Notes under the pieces: model-generated
Database searches by the model: none
Told to the model about the DNA's origin: nothing
The model's input: the letters and a program-made list of their open reading frames with translations, nothing else
Position numbers and translations under genes: made by a program
Shown: in pieces, positions 39,891 through 47,924 of the stretch
Layout of the letters: every line of letters starts with the position of its first letter
Position numbering within the stretch: position 1 is the first letter of the stretch
Assembly (NCBI RefSeq): GCF_001422325.1
Contig: NZ_LMMR01000005.1
Span: 372,001-436,000 of the forward strand
Length of the DNA: 64,000 bases
Reading direction: 5' to 3'
DNA from: Leifsonia sp. Leaf264
Lineage (GTDB): Bacteria; Actinomycetota; Actinomycetes; Actinomycetales; Microbacteriaceae

Positions 39891-41180
39891 ATGATTCGCC
39901 GTTATCGCTACGAGATCATGCCGGGCCCTGCCGCCCAGCAGTCTCTGGCGCGCGCCTTCGGGTGCGCACGAGTGGTGTTCAACGACTACGTCGCCGCGAA
40001 CCGTGCCCGACACCTGAACAATCAGCCGTTCCTGTCCGATGTGGAAGCCCAACGCCTCCTGATCACGGCAGCGAAAAAGGCCCCGGAACGGGAATGGCTG
40101 GCTGAAGTGTCTGTCGTGTTGCTGCAGCAGTCGATCCGTGATGCCGGCACCGCGTACCGGAACTTCTTCAACTCCCTCTCCGGCCGCCGCAAGGGACGCC
40201 GGGTGGGGCTGCCGAAGTTCAAGTCCAAGCACCAGGGCGAGCAGTCGATCCGGTTCACCGTGAACGGGTTCTCCATCCGTGGCGGCCACACCAACACCCA
40301 CCCGGACAACCCCACACCGGGACGCCTGTATCTGGCGAAGATCGGCACCATCCCCGTGCGCTGGTCACGAGCACTCCCGTCGGCACCGAAGTCGGTGACG
40401 ATCACCCACACCCCGGATGGACGCTACTTCGCCTCCTTCACCGTCGACGTGCCCGAGAAGGCTGCGGTTGCGCCTGCCCATCCGGGCCGGGTCGCCGGCA
40501 TCGACCTGGGGTTGAACGAGTTCGCTGCTGTGGTGTACTCCGACGGCACCCGGGAGATCATCGACAACCCTCGCTTTGCTCGTGCTGCCGCCCGCCGGCT
40601 GTCCCGAGCGCAGAAGTCCCTGAACCGTAAGGTGAAGGGCAGCAAGAACCGTGCCAAGCAGAAGCGCCGTGTGGCTTCTCTGCATCGGCACGTCGCCAAT
40701 CAACGCCTCGACCACGCCCACCAGGTCGCTGCCCGGCTGATCCGTGAGAACCAAACGATCGCCGTGGAGACCCTGAGCATCACCGGGCTGGCCAGGACGA
40801 GTCTGGCGAAATCCATCCACGATGCCGGCTGGGGCCAGTTCCTCAGCATCCTCGGCGCGAAAGCGGTCGAGCAGAACCGCACCGTGGCAGCAGCACCCGC
40901 CGGGTTCCCATCCACCCGGGCCTGCACCCTGTGCGGGACCAACAGCGGTGCGAAACCGTTGCATGTGCGCATCTGGACGTGCGCGTGCGGTGCGGTCCTG
41001 GACCGCGACTACAACGCCGCCACCAACCTGCTGATGGTCGCCGGAGGACATTCGGAGACCCTAAACGCCTGTGGAGCAGATGTCAGACGACACCTCGCCC
41101 GACCCCGGTCGGACCGAGATGCCGCAATCCGCGACGAAGCAGGAACCCGCCCCACCCGCACCCCCTCGAGGGTGCGGTAG
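39891..41180 (+). CDS. tnpB: TnpB, RNA-guided nuclease of IS605 type
   Basis: 429 residues, full length. RuvC residues are in place: GIDLG (first Asp), AVETLSI (Glu) and DRDYNAATN (last Asp). A zinc finger CTLCG...CACG lies between the last two. The start MIRRYRYEIMPGPAAQQ aligns with the usual family start, so I set ATG 39891 over 39870 or 39879. TnpB proteins cut DNA guided by an omega RNA made from the element's right end, helping retention of the element. All key residues remain, so it may be active. Confidence 0.9.
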   Translation: MIRRYRYEIMPGPAAQQSLARAFGCARVVFNDYVAANRARHLNNQPFLSDVEAQRLLITAAKKAPEREWLAEVSVVLLQQSIRDAGTAYRNFFNSLSGRRKGRRVGLPKFKSKHQGEQSIRFTVNGFSIRGGHTNTHPDNPTPGRLYLAKIGTIPVRWSRALPSAPKSVTITHTPDGRYFASFTVDVPEKAAVAPAHPGRVAGIDLGLNEFAAVVYSDGTREIIDNPRFARAAARRLSRAQKSLNRKVKGSKNRAKQKRRVASLHRHVANQRLDHAHQVAARLIRENQTIAVETLSITGLARTSLAKSIHDAGWGQFLSILGAKAVEQNRTVAAAPAGFPSTRACTLCGTNSGAKPLHVRIWTCACGAVLDRDYNAATNLLMVAGGHSETLNACGADVRRHLARPRSDRDAAIRDEAGTRPTRTPSRVR

Positions 41181-41216
41181 AGGGAATCCCCGGCATTCAT
41201 GCCGGGGAGGATGTCA
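41050..41216 (+). ncRNA. Probable omega (right-end) RNA of TnpB
   Basis: By analogy to studied IS605 elements, the guide scaffold overlaps the 3' end of tnpB and the right-end hairpin, and the guide is the flanking sequence after about 41216. Ends are inferred, not seen. Confidence 0.35.
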
Positions 41217-41299
41217 AGAATCTGACAGCCGACATTCAGGCTCGCGCATAGGAACAGGGAGGCACTACCCCGCACTCCCCGCCCAACGAAGGACCAGCT

Positions 41300-41674
41300 A
41301 TGCGAAACACCCTGAACCGTCTCCGCCGCGACCAGCGCGGAGCCATCAATGTCATGAGCGTCATGGGCGCCATGTTCGTCGTCGCCGCTGTCGTCGGCTT
41401 GACCCTCGCGATCGTCGCCACTGTCTGGGTCCAGAACCTTCACGACGATCTTCGTGACGACATCCGTCACGCCGCAAGCCAGGAGTACGGGCTCAAGCTG
41501 ACCGATGCGCAGGCGGAGAAGTTGATGCCGTACGACGCTCGACGCTCTGACGTCGAGGTTCACCCCGAGTACGGCGTGAAGATCGACGGCAAGCAGTACA
41601 CCGTCCACTACGTCGACTCGACCGACGGTCCGCGTCTCGTCCAGCCGGACGGAACGGAGCTGCCGAAGTCATGA
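41300..41674 (+). CDS. Membrane array protein 1, pilin-like start
   Basis: 124 residues. RRDQRGAINVMSVMGAMFVVAAVVGLTLAIV resembles a TadE or pilin-type N-terminus (basic lead, RGA, hydrophobic helix). The outside part carries the array's shared C-terminal domain: EYGLKLTDAQAEKL, VKIDGKQYTVHYVD and the end PDGTELPKS. CGAAGGACC precedes the ATG. First of eight consecutive genes. Confidence 0.75.
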   Translation: MRNTLNRLRRDQRGAINVMSVMGAMFVVAAVVGLTLAIVATVWVQNLHDDLRDDIRHAASQEYGLKLTDAQAEKLMPYDARRSDVEVHPEYGVKIDGKQYTVHYVDSTDGPRLVQPDGTELPKS

Positions 41675-41838
41675 AGACCATCCTCAGCTTCCTCGACCAC
41701 GGCCGTCCGGGAGGCATCGACCTCGTGTCCGTCTCGATCGGCGTGATCGCGATCCTGCTCGTGTCAGTCATCGCGACCGCAGCCATTGCTGGGCTCACCA
41801 ACGCACTCGTCGGCCACGACGTCATCGTCTGGGGCTAA
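41671..41838 (+). CDS. Small single-pass membrane protein in the array
   Basis: 55 residues, overlapping array gene 1 by four bases. SVSIGVIAILLVSVIATAAIAGL is a membrane helix. It lacks the shared C-terminal domain and so may be an accessory subunit. Confidence 0.65.
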   Translation: MKTILSFLDHGRPGGIDLVSVSIGVIAILLVSVIATAAIAGLTNALVGHDVIVWG

Positions 41839-41938
41839 CAGCCACGACGCATCGCGGCCCATCCGCTGAATGCCAAAGGTCGCGCAGTAATCCAGCATCC
41901 CAACTCCCCTGACCCCGCACCTCGAAGGACAACCACCT

Positions 41939-42370
41939 ATGAACGACATCACCACCCTCGGCGGCATCACCCTCAGCGCTGCAGACACATTCTGGCTCAA
42001 CAGCATGACTGTCGCCTGCTTCTTCATCGCCTTCATCGCCGTCTGGTCGACCGCCAGCACTGCCTCTGAAGGCATGGCTAAGACGGCGGCAATCTCCGCC
42101 GTCGTGCTCGTCCTGGCCATCGTTGGCGGGATCGTCGGTGCGACCAGCGTCGGAAGCGCGGAGAGCAAGGCAGACAGCGCCAACCAGAAGTCCGTCATCG
42201 AGTGGGCTGGGGACCGGTACGACGTGGATCTGTCGAAGAACGCAGCAAACCTCCTCATCGACGGCGAGGTCGTCGCCGTCGACGGTGCCGGCGTGAAGCT
42301 CACCGTCGGCCAGGACGACGGCTACTACCTGCTGAACGTCAAGGGGCTCGTCGAGCTCCCCGTTAAGTAA
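41939..42370 (+). CDS. Membrane array protein 2
   Basis: 143 residues. Two membrane helices (about 22-42 and 50-70) are followed by the shared domain: WAGDRYDVDLSKNAANLL, VVAVDGAGVKLTV, DGYYLLN and the end LVELPVK. CGAAGGACA precedes the ATG. Confidence 0.75.
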   Translation: MNDITTLGGITLSAADTFWLNSMTVACFFIAFIAVWSTASTASEGMAKTAAISAVVLVLAIVGGIVGATSVGSAESKADSANQKSVIEWAGDRYDVDLSKNAANLLIDGEVVAVDGAGVKLTVGQDDGYYLLNVKGLVELPVK

Positions 42371-42401
42371 CCCAACCCCGCATCTTCTGAAAGGCATCAT
42401 C

Positions 42402-42842
42402 ATGCTGCACCTCAACAACGGCGGATTCGCCTTCACACTCCTCAAGCCCGACATGACCGCGCCGCTGGTTGCGGCCGTCGCCCTCATCGTTCTCAGCGCA
42501 GCCGCAGCGGTCATCGCGTACATGTTCCCGACCGGGCGCATCAAGGCCGCCCTCGTCGTTGGGATCGGCGCCGTGCTGCTCTTTGCCGGCGGGGTCACAA
42601 CCTTCGCCGTGTTGGCCGGAAATGTGATCTACGCCCAGCAGGATGCCCTCGCCGCGGACCACGCCCGGTTCATCGACTGGGCTGCCGACCGGTACGACAT
42701 CACCCTCGACCAGGACACCGCCGACCAGATCATCTCCGGCCACACCATCCTCGTGAACGGCCGCGGCATCAGCTTCATCAAGTCCACCGACAAGAGCTAC
42801 TACCTGCTCGCCGACGGCACCGAGCTGCCGCGCGCCCACTAA
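42402..42842 (+). CDS. Membrane array protein 3
   Basis: 146 residues. Two membrane helices (about 20-43 and 47-72), then WAADRYDITLDQDTADQII, ILVNGRGISFI, KSYYLLADGTELP. GAAAGGCA precedes the ATG, a ribosome site form repeated through the array. MLHLN is the same start as array protein 5. Confidence 0.75.
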   Translation: MLHLNNGGFAFTLLKPDMTAPLVAAVALIVLSAAAAVIAYMFPTGRIKAALVVGIGAVLLFAGGVTTFAVLAGNVIYAQQDALAADHARFIDWAADRYDITLDQDTADQIISGHTILVNGRGISFIKSTDKSYYLLADGTELPRAH

Positions 42843-42885
42843 CGACGACCCCAGCGTCACCCATCCACTTTCGAAAGGCATTCCC

Positions 42886-43296
42886 ATGCGAACCATCCGG
42901 AACCGTCTCCGCCACGACCAGCGCGGAGCGATCACCCTTGAGGCAATCGCCTCCGCCGTCATGCTCCTCTGCATCGCCGGCCTCATCACGTTCGTCGCAG
43001 TGACTCTCGTCCAGGAGCAGCAGCACAGAGCGGAAGTCCAGGCGGAGTCCATCGCGGCCGAGGCTGCACAGAAGGCCGCATGGGACGACGCCACCGATCA
43101 GCTGCGCACCGGCGCCGCCCTCGACTACGGGCTGAAGCTCTCCGCACGCCAGGTGGACCGGCTCGTCAGCAGTAGCCACAACGAGGTCTCCGTCACCGTG
43201 AACGGCGAGCAGTTCACAGTCCACGCCGTCCCCGACCGCGGCGGGGACCTGGTGCTCGTCATCCCCGACGGCACTGAACTGCCGCACATCAACTGA
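42886..43296 (+). CDS. Membrane array protein 4, pilin-like start
   Basis: 136 residues. RHDQRGAITLEAIASAVMLLCIAGLITFV parallels array protein 1 and has the RGA-x-x-x-E pattern of TadE-like pseudopilins. After a helix come DYGLKLSARQVDRL, VTVNGEQFTVHAV and the end PDGTELPHIN. CGAAAGGCA precedes the ATG. Confidence 0.75.
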   Translation: MRTIRNRLRHDQRGAITLEAIASAVMLLCIAGLITFVAVTLVQEQQHRAEVQAESIAAEAAQKAAWDDATDQLRTGAALDYGLKLSARQVDRLVSSSHNEVSVTVNGEQFTVHAVPDRGGDLVLVIPDGTELPHIN

Positions 43297-43343
43297 TCGT
43301 CACCGACTGGCCCGTAACTCCACCTCCGAAAGGCACCATCCTC

Positions 43344-43793
43344 ATGCTTCACCTGAACACCACCGCCGGCTTCGTCAGCCAGAACCTCCCCCTGTTCCTC
43401 ATCATCGCCATCTACGGCGCTGTCGGCGGCATCCTGCTCGCCGGCCTCATCTGGACCGCCGGATGGGTCGCGAAGAAGGCGGTCACCAACCGGGCGCCCG
43501 GCTGGATCCTCAACAAGACCGCCAAGGGCACGACCATCGCCGCCGGCGCCCTCCTCTTCGTGTCCTTCTTCGGAACAGCCATCGGCGTCCCCGCCACCGC
43601 GGCCGCGAACACCGCCAGCATCACCGGCTGGGCTGCCGACCGCTACAACGTCGACCTGACCGGGGACCTCGCCGAGCACCTGATGCGGCACGGCACCGTC
43701 AAGGTCGACGGCCGCACCCTCGCTCTCGCCCTCTCCGACGACGGCTCCTCCTACCTGGTGTCCGGCGGCCACGAACTCCCGACCGTCAAGTAG
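43344..43793 (+). CDS. Membrane array protein 5
   Basis: 149 residues. Membrane helices at about 18-42 and 66-86 flank a basic loop; the shared domain follows: WAADRYNVDLTGDLAEHL, VKVDGRTLALAL, SSYLVSGGHELPTVK. CGAAAGGCA lies upstream. Confidence 0.75.
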   Translation: MLHLNTTAGFVSQNLPLFLIIAIYGAVGGILLAGLIWTAGWVAKKAVTNRAPGWILNKTAKGTTIAAGALLFVSFFGTAIGVPATAAANTASITGWAADRYNVDLTGDLAEHLMRHGTVKVDGRTLALALSDDGSSYLVSGGHELPTVK

Positions 43794-43820
43794 CACACCA
43801 CCCACGAAAGGCATGAACCC

Positions 43821-44153
43821 ATGAGCACCACCCAGGAACTCAATCGACGCATCTTCCGCAAGCGGATCGGCATCGGCGTCGCGGTCGCTGTTGTCGTGGC
43901 CGGAGCGGCCGTAGCACTCGGCTCCGCCGCAGGCTCCTACAACGAACGCGACGCAGCCATCCAGGCCACAGCGGCGGAGTACGGCATCACCCTCACCACG
44001 AACGACGCCGGCAAGCTCGCCGGGCACTCCGAATGGAACGAGACCACCCCGGTGCGCGCCAACGGGAAGATCGTCGACGTGACCGTCATCCACCTCAACA
44101 ACGGCGAGTACGCGATCGTCAACGCTGACGGCAACGAACTGCCGAAGCGCTGA
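43821..44153 (+). CDS. Membrane array protein 6
   Basis: 110 residues. One membrane helix (about 17-38), then AAEYGITLTTNDAGKL, VRANGKIVDVTV, GEYAIVNADGNELPKR. CGAAAGGCA precedes the ATG. Confidence 0.75.
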   Translation: MSTTQELNRRIFRKRIGIGVAVAVVVAGAAVALGSAAGSYNERDAAIQATAAEYGITLTTNDAGKLAGHSEWNETTPVRANGKIVDVTVIHLNNGEYAIVNADGNELPKR

Positions 44154-44224
44154 CACGCCTCGTCCGCACCACAGCGCCAAAATCCCCCGCACCCACCAAC
44201 CGCGCAACCCCGAAGGAACCCCTC

Positions 44225-44563
44225 ATGCCCGCACCAGGCAAACAGGAATCAACCGGCCGCACCCACTGGCCCACCGTCTTTGCCGTCTTCGGCACCGTCC
44301 TGAGCCTGGCGGTTGTCGTCACGTTCGTCCTCGCCTGGTCAGTCGCCTCCCGATCGCACTACGCAGCCATCGAAACAGCCGCAGCGGAGTACGGGATCGT
44401 CTTGAGCACCAAGGACGCGAACACCCTCGAGTCTACGATGGCCGACCACGGAACCATCCCCGTGCGGATCGACGGGGAGGTCGTCCAGGTGGGGCTCGTG
44501 AAGCTCGCCGGCGGCGAGTACGCCCTCGTCGACGCTGACGGTGACGAGCTCACCAAGCGATAG
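44225..44563 (+). CDS. Membrane array protein 7
   Basis: 112 residues. One membrane helix (about 17-40), then AAEYGIVLSTKDANTL, VRIDGEVVQVGLV, GEYALVDADGDELTKR. It is closest to array protein 6, which suggests recent duplication. CGAAGGAAC precedes the ATG. Confidence 0.75.
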   Translation: MPAPGKQESTGRTHWPTVFAVFGTVLSLAVVVTFVLAWSVASRSHYAAIETAAAEYGIVLSTKDANTLESTMADHGTIPVRIDGEVVQVGLVKLAGGEYALVDADGDELTKR

Positions 44564-44644
44564 CGCCACAAGCCCCGTCGCGGGACGACCCGCGTACGGG
44601 ACACGGGGCCGCTCCTCCGCGTCCGAGCACTCGCCCAGCAGACA

Positions 44645-44691
44645 GCCTGAGCCCTTCGCCACATGTCGAACACACGTGGCAGGGCTCAGGC
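44645..44691 (+). other. Long hairpin containing an SAS
   Basis: GCCTGAGCCCT (44645-44655) pairs perfectly with AGGGCTCAGGC (44681-44691), and inside it GCCACATGT pairs with ACACGTGGC with one mismatch. It follows the membrane array and may be its terminator, but it also holds a type 1 SAS in one arm. Confidence 0.6.
44658..44667 (+). promoter_or_regulatory. Type 1 SAS within the hairpin
   Basis: GCCACATGTC; GTG 44676 is exactly 18 bases on. Confidence 0.45.
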
Positions 44692-44723
44692 CCACTGGGC
44701 TGTGCTCATCGCCGCATACCTAA
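44676..44723 (+). CDS. Leader micro-ORF, 15 residues
   Basis: GTG at SAS spacing encodes MAGLRPTGLCSSPHT; its TAA lies inside the type 3 SAS of the amidase gene. Its start codon is in the hairpin stem. Confidence 0.3.
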   Translation: MAGLRPTGLCSSPHT

Positions 44724-44724
44724 G
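44711..44724 (+). promoter_or_regulatory. Type 3 SAS for the amidase gene
   Basis: GCCGCATACCTAAG, 44 bases before ATG 44755; the leader holds GTAGGAGGGGCGAAGA. Confidence 0.5.
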
Positions 44725-44754
44725 GATGTGCGTCCGTAGGAGGGGCGAAGACAC

Positions 44755-46398
44755 ATGAAATCATTCACCAGCAAGGCAGCCATCGCCTGCACCATCATCG
44801 CCGCCATCACCTTCAACGGTGTCGGCGCGTACGCCGCCACCCTTTCAGACGCACCCGAGCTGTCGGCGCAGTCCGCAGAAACCGCTCCTGCAACCGACAA
44901 GTACAACTTCGCGGCCGCGTACCGGGCGTCGAACGCCTTCAGCGCTTCCGCTGCCACCATCGCCGAACTCGTCGCCGCGGCCGACGCCTTGAAAGCTGCG
45001 ATCGACACCGATTCAGACGATGAGACCCTCACCGGCCTGATGAGCTCCACCGATGTTGCGTTGGCCGCAGTCCAGAAGTCCGTTGCGGTCTACGCCACAG
45101 CCCGGACGGCTCTCGCTGACCAGACCTCGTTGACCGCCAAGGACCTGCCGAAGGGCACCATCGACGCGCAGAGGACCACCGCTGCAGCACTCACGAAAGC
45201 GCTCACCGACCTGGCGCCCGACGCCACCGTCAGCGCAGCGACGAAGACAGTTACGGCCTGGACCACGAACGTCCGCGGCTACCGGCCAGCGAAAGCAGCA
45301 GCCACCACCGTCTCCACCCAGATCACCGCGCTGCGGAAGGCGAAGGCCTACCCCGCAGCGACGATCGTCACGACAAACGAGGCGGCGAACGCACTGAACG
45401 CCGTCAACGCAGCGCTGAACGCCACCGTCCCGCAGACCGTCACACTGAACGCAGCCACCACCCGCGGGAAGAACGCCGTCGCCGCCTGGAAGAAGAGCGA
45501 CGCCGACCGCGCCGCCACCTACAAGACAGCCGGCACCGTCTACAGCGCCGCATCCGCCACCTACAAGAAGTACGCCACGACCGTCAGCACCGTGTACTCG
45601 AACCCGCTGAAGACGACGATGGCAGCTCTCGCCGCAGGGATCCACACGGCCACCCCGTCGCAGCTGACGACGCTCACCAGCAAGGCGAAGACCGCCACCG
45701 CCAACGTCACCGCGGCCGCCGCGAAGCTCGCCATCGCGAAGACAACATTCGCGAACGGGTCGACCTCACAGAAGGTGTACACCAGGGTTCCCGCTGCGCA
45801 GAAGGCCGCACTGGCGAAGGCTCTTGCTGCGCTGAAGTCGTCGATCAACGCCAAGTCGTCACCGGCGACGCTGCAGGTTCACATCACCGACGTGAGCTCG
45901 AAAGCTGCAGCTGTCAAGCAGGCCCACATCAACGCCCCGGTGCGTGAACAGCTGGAATGGGTGTCCGCGTATGCGTGGGCTCGCGGGTACGGCTGGGGTC
46001 ACGAGTACATCTACAACGAGGACTGCGCCAACTTCGCATCCCACTCCCTCTACATCCGTGGTCTCGGACCGCAGGTGCTGAACATCTCCTCCACCGCCCT
46101 TCGCAACCACCTCGTCGGCCGCGGGTTCCGGGAGACTGCAGACAGCCAGGCTGCTCGCCGTGCCGTGAAGCTCGGAGATGTGATCCAGTTCGATTGGCAG
46201 CCGAACGGGAACACCTCGGACCGTGACCACACCGGCATCGTCACCCGGATCGACAAGAACGCCAACGGCACGATCACCATCCGGTACACCGCTCACACCG
46301 ACCCTGGGAACGACCCGAAGGTGAACCAGACCATCGAGGCGTCCCTCGCCGACAACGGTCACGACCGCAACGGCCGGGTGTACTTCATCAGCATCTAA
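44755..46398 (+). CDS. Secreted cell-wall amidase-like protein (amidase_6 domain)
   Basis: 547 residues. A signal peptide (SKAAIACTIIAAITFNGVGAYA, cleavage near 27) is followed by about 370 Ala/Thr-rich helical residues, likely a long coiled or stalk region. The C-terminal domain (about 400-547) has the amidase_6 pattern: YAWARGYGWG, EDCANFASHSLYIRG with Cys424 as the likely nucleophile, GDVIQFDW, DHTGIVT with the likely catalytic His, and RYTAHTD. These are papain-fold peptidoglycan hydrolases. Its export signal sets it apart from a typical endolysin. A terminator follows. Confidence 0.8.
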   Translation: MKSFTSKAAIACTIIAAITFNGVGAYAATLSDAPELSAQSAETAPATDKYNFAAAYRASNAFSASAATIAELVAAADALKAAIDTDSDDETLTGLMSSTDVALAAVQKSVAVYATARTALADQTSLTAKDLPKGTIDAQRTTAAALTKALTDLAPDATVSAATKTVTAWTTNVRGYRPAKAAATTVSTQITALRKAKAYPAATIVTTNEAANALNAVNAALNATVPQTVTLNAATTRGKNAVAAWKKSDADRAATYKTAGTVYSAASATYKKYATTVSTVYSNPLKTTMAALAAGIHTATPSQLTTLTSKAKTATANVTAAAAKLAIAKTTFANGSTSQKVYTRVPAAQKAALAKALAALKSSINAKSSPATLQVHITDVSSKAAAVKQAHINAPVREQLEWVSAYAWARGYGWGHEYIYNEDCANFASHSLYIRGLGPQVLNISSTALRNHLVGRGFRETADSQAARRAVKLGDVIQFDWQPNGNTSDRDHTGIVTRIDKNANGTITIRYTAHTDPGNDPKVNQTIEASLADNGHDRNGRVYFISI

Positions 46399-46417
46399 CC
46401 CGACAGCACGAAGACGG

Positions 46418-46451
46418 AAGCCGGCCGCGGCCCACACTGCGCGGTCGGCTT
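46418..46451 (+). terminator. Terminator after the amidase gene
   Basis: AAGCCGGCCGCG (46418-46429) pairs with CGCGGTCGGCTT (46440-46451), 12 bp with one G-U pair, then T. Confidence 0.8.
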
Positions 46452-46482
46452 TCGGCATCCTCCGAGGCTGAAATCCAGTCAT

Positions 46483-46499
46483 CCGCACATGTTGGTGGC
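46483..46499 (+). promoter_or_regulatory. Type 2 SAS with immediate start
   Basis: CCGCACATGTTGGTGGC, then ATG 46500 at once. The start ATGAAGAAG resembles the GTGAAGAA leader of other type 2 sites. Confidence 0.6.
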
Positions 46500-46823
46500 A
46501 TGAAGAAGAACTCACGCCAGGCCCGATCCGCTGAACGACGCCTCAGTCGGGTCGTCCAGATCTCCACCATGTCGAAGAAGCGTGCCTACGCTGCACCGCT
46601 GATCGCCTTGACGTCCGGGGCAGCTGTGTTCCTCATCGCCATGGCCGGGCTTGCGATCTCCGATCTGAACGGGACCAGCGAGGAGCTGTTCAACCCGGTC
46701 GCAGCCATCGGGTCGCTCCTACTGCTCGCCGGGTTCGGGATGGTGCTCCGTCTGCACTACATGGACGTCCACGCGGAGATCCTGCACGCCGAAAGCCGCC
46801 TCGACCGCGCCACCAACGCCTGA
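46500..46823 (+). CDS. Two-pass membrane protein
   Basis: 107 residues: a basic N-terminal 30, two membrane helices (AAPLIALTSGAAVFLIAMAGLAI and VAAIGSLLLLAGFGMVLRL), then a charged helical tail. Function unknown. Confidence 0.65.
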   Translation: MKKNSRQARSAERRLSRVVQISTMSKKRAYAAPLIALTSGAAVFLIAMAGLAISDLNGTSEELFNPVAAIGSLLLLAGFGMVLRLHYMDVHAEILHAESRLDRATNA

Positions 46824-46837
46824 GCCGCACACCTACG
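46824..46837 (+). promoter_or_regulatory. Type 3 SAS for the gene at 46860
   Basis: GCCGCACACCTACG directly after the preceding stop; 36 bases before the ATG with a GGGAAGG ribosome site. Confidence 0.55.
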
Positions 46838-46859
46838 AGAGCAACGGGAAGGTCACCAC

Positions 46860-47903
46860 ATGTCCGAGTTCAACGCCCAGCATCCGCGCCGCAACGACGG
46901 CACCAAGGAGCGGACCCTGTTCGCCGTGAAGGACCAGCCTGCCGGCGCCCCGATCGACCCGACCCCCACTCCGCAGGAGCGGATCGAGGCGACCGTGGAA
47001 GTCCAGTGGATGGACTACTCGAAGAAGCCGAAGAACGGCGACCTCCGCACCGGAGAAGCCACCATCGGAGTGGACTCGTACACCTCGGACGAAGCCCCGA
47101 TCGCATTCGTCGCCACAGTCAGCTCATACCGTTCCGACGAGAACGGCGAGCCGGCATTCGTTCCGGTGCAGCACCTGTTCCGTGAGATCGACGGTGAGCT
47201 GTACGGGCAGCACTTCGAGGGCCGTTTCCGCGACAACCCTGTCGCCGTGGACGCCGCCTGGTTCGAGAGGAAGGCAGGCGAGCTCTCCTACCGAGGCGAA
47301 CGGTCCATCGAATCGGCGGCCCGCACCGCCGAGCTCCGCATCCAGGACTTCATCGCCATCGACGGGCAGCTGTGGGAGAAGACCCGCGAGCCCGCCTACC
47401 AGGTGATCACGTTCGGTCTCAGCGGCCCGAACAGCACCAGCCTCTCCATCGTGAACGCACCCCACCCGGAGGACAACGAAGACAGTTGGGACGACAACGT
47501 CTCGGATGAGTGCTACTTCCCGGCAGACCAGTACGAAGCCGCCGTCGAGTACGCGCTGAAGGTCGCGGAGAAGCGCGGCGACACCGGCGCTCTTGGGCGC
47601 ATCCGCGGCACCGTCCCGATCGAGATCACCGGCGGCTACAAGCCCGGGACCGTCTGGACTCCCGCACCTCGCCTCGACTACGTCCCCGTCTACGACTCCC
47701 GGTTCGGCACCGCGGACTTCGCTGAATCGCTCGCCGATTTCCGCCGGCAGCTTGCAGAGCTCCCCGGCGTTGTCACCCGGACCGACGACGGGTTCGGCGG
47801 CACGAGCGTCACCATCGACTACTCGAAGCTCACGACACGTCAGGCAGGCGACTACAAGGAGTACCTGGCCCGCGAAGAGGAGCTCCGCCGACTCGGGCGC
47901 TGA
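46860..47903 (+). CDS. Mid-size protein of the type 3 SAS cohort
   Basis: 347 residues. The tag reads RRNDGTKERTLFAVKDQPAG near residue 10, close to RNSNGTKIRYHFRGE in the 30392 product. The body is alpha/beta (IDGELYGQHFEGRFRD, FIAIDGQLWEKTREPAYQVI) and ends in a helix. No catalytic motif recognised. Confidence 0.65.
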   Translation: MSEFNAQHPRRNDGTKERTLFAVKDQPAGAPIDPTPTPQERIEATVEVQWMDYSKKPKNGDLRTGEATIGVDSYTSDEAPIAFVATVSSYRSDENGEPAFVPVQHLFREIDGELYGQHFEGRFRDNPVAVDAAWFERKAGELSYRGERSIESAARTAELRIQDFIAIDGQLWEKTREPAYQVITFGLSGPNSTSLSIVNAPHPEDNEDSWDDNVSDECYFPADQYEAAVEYALKVAEKRGDTGALGRIRGTVPIEITGGYKPGTVWTPAPRLDYVPVYDSRFGTADFAESLADFRRQLAELPGVVTRTDDGFGGTSVTIDYSKLTTRQAGDYKEYLAREEELRRLGR

Positions 47904-47907
47904 ACCC

Positions 47908-47920
47908 GCCACACATGTAA
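47908..47920 (+). promoter_or_regulatory. SAS before a micro-ORF
   Basis: GCCACACATGTAA, intermediate between types 1 and 3; ATG 47925 lies 17 bases on. A second SAS follows within the micro-ORF. Confidence 0.45.
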
Positions 47921-47924
47921 GGGG

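Larger units (their letters stand above)
39805..41216 (+). mobile_element. IS605-type TnpB element without TnpA
   Basis: Bounded by two imperfectly alike hairpins: CCCCGGG/CCCGGGG (39813-39819, 39826-39832) at the left and CCCCGGCAT/ATGCCGGGG (41188-41196, 41199-41207) at the right, each followed by AGGA. The right end GGGGAGGATGTCAA is typical of actinobacterial IS605/IS1341 elements. Only tnpB is inside. Exact ends are estimates. Confidence 0.75.
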
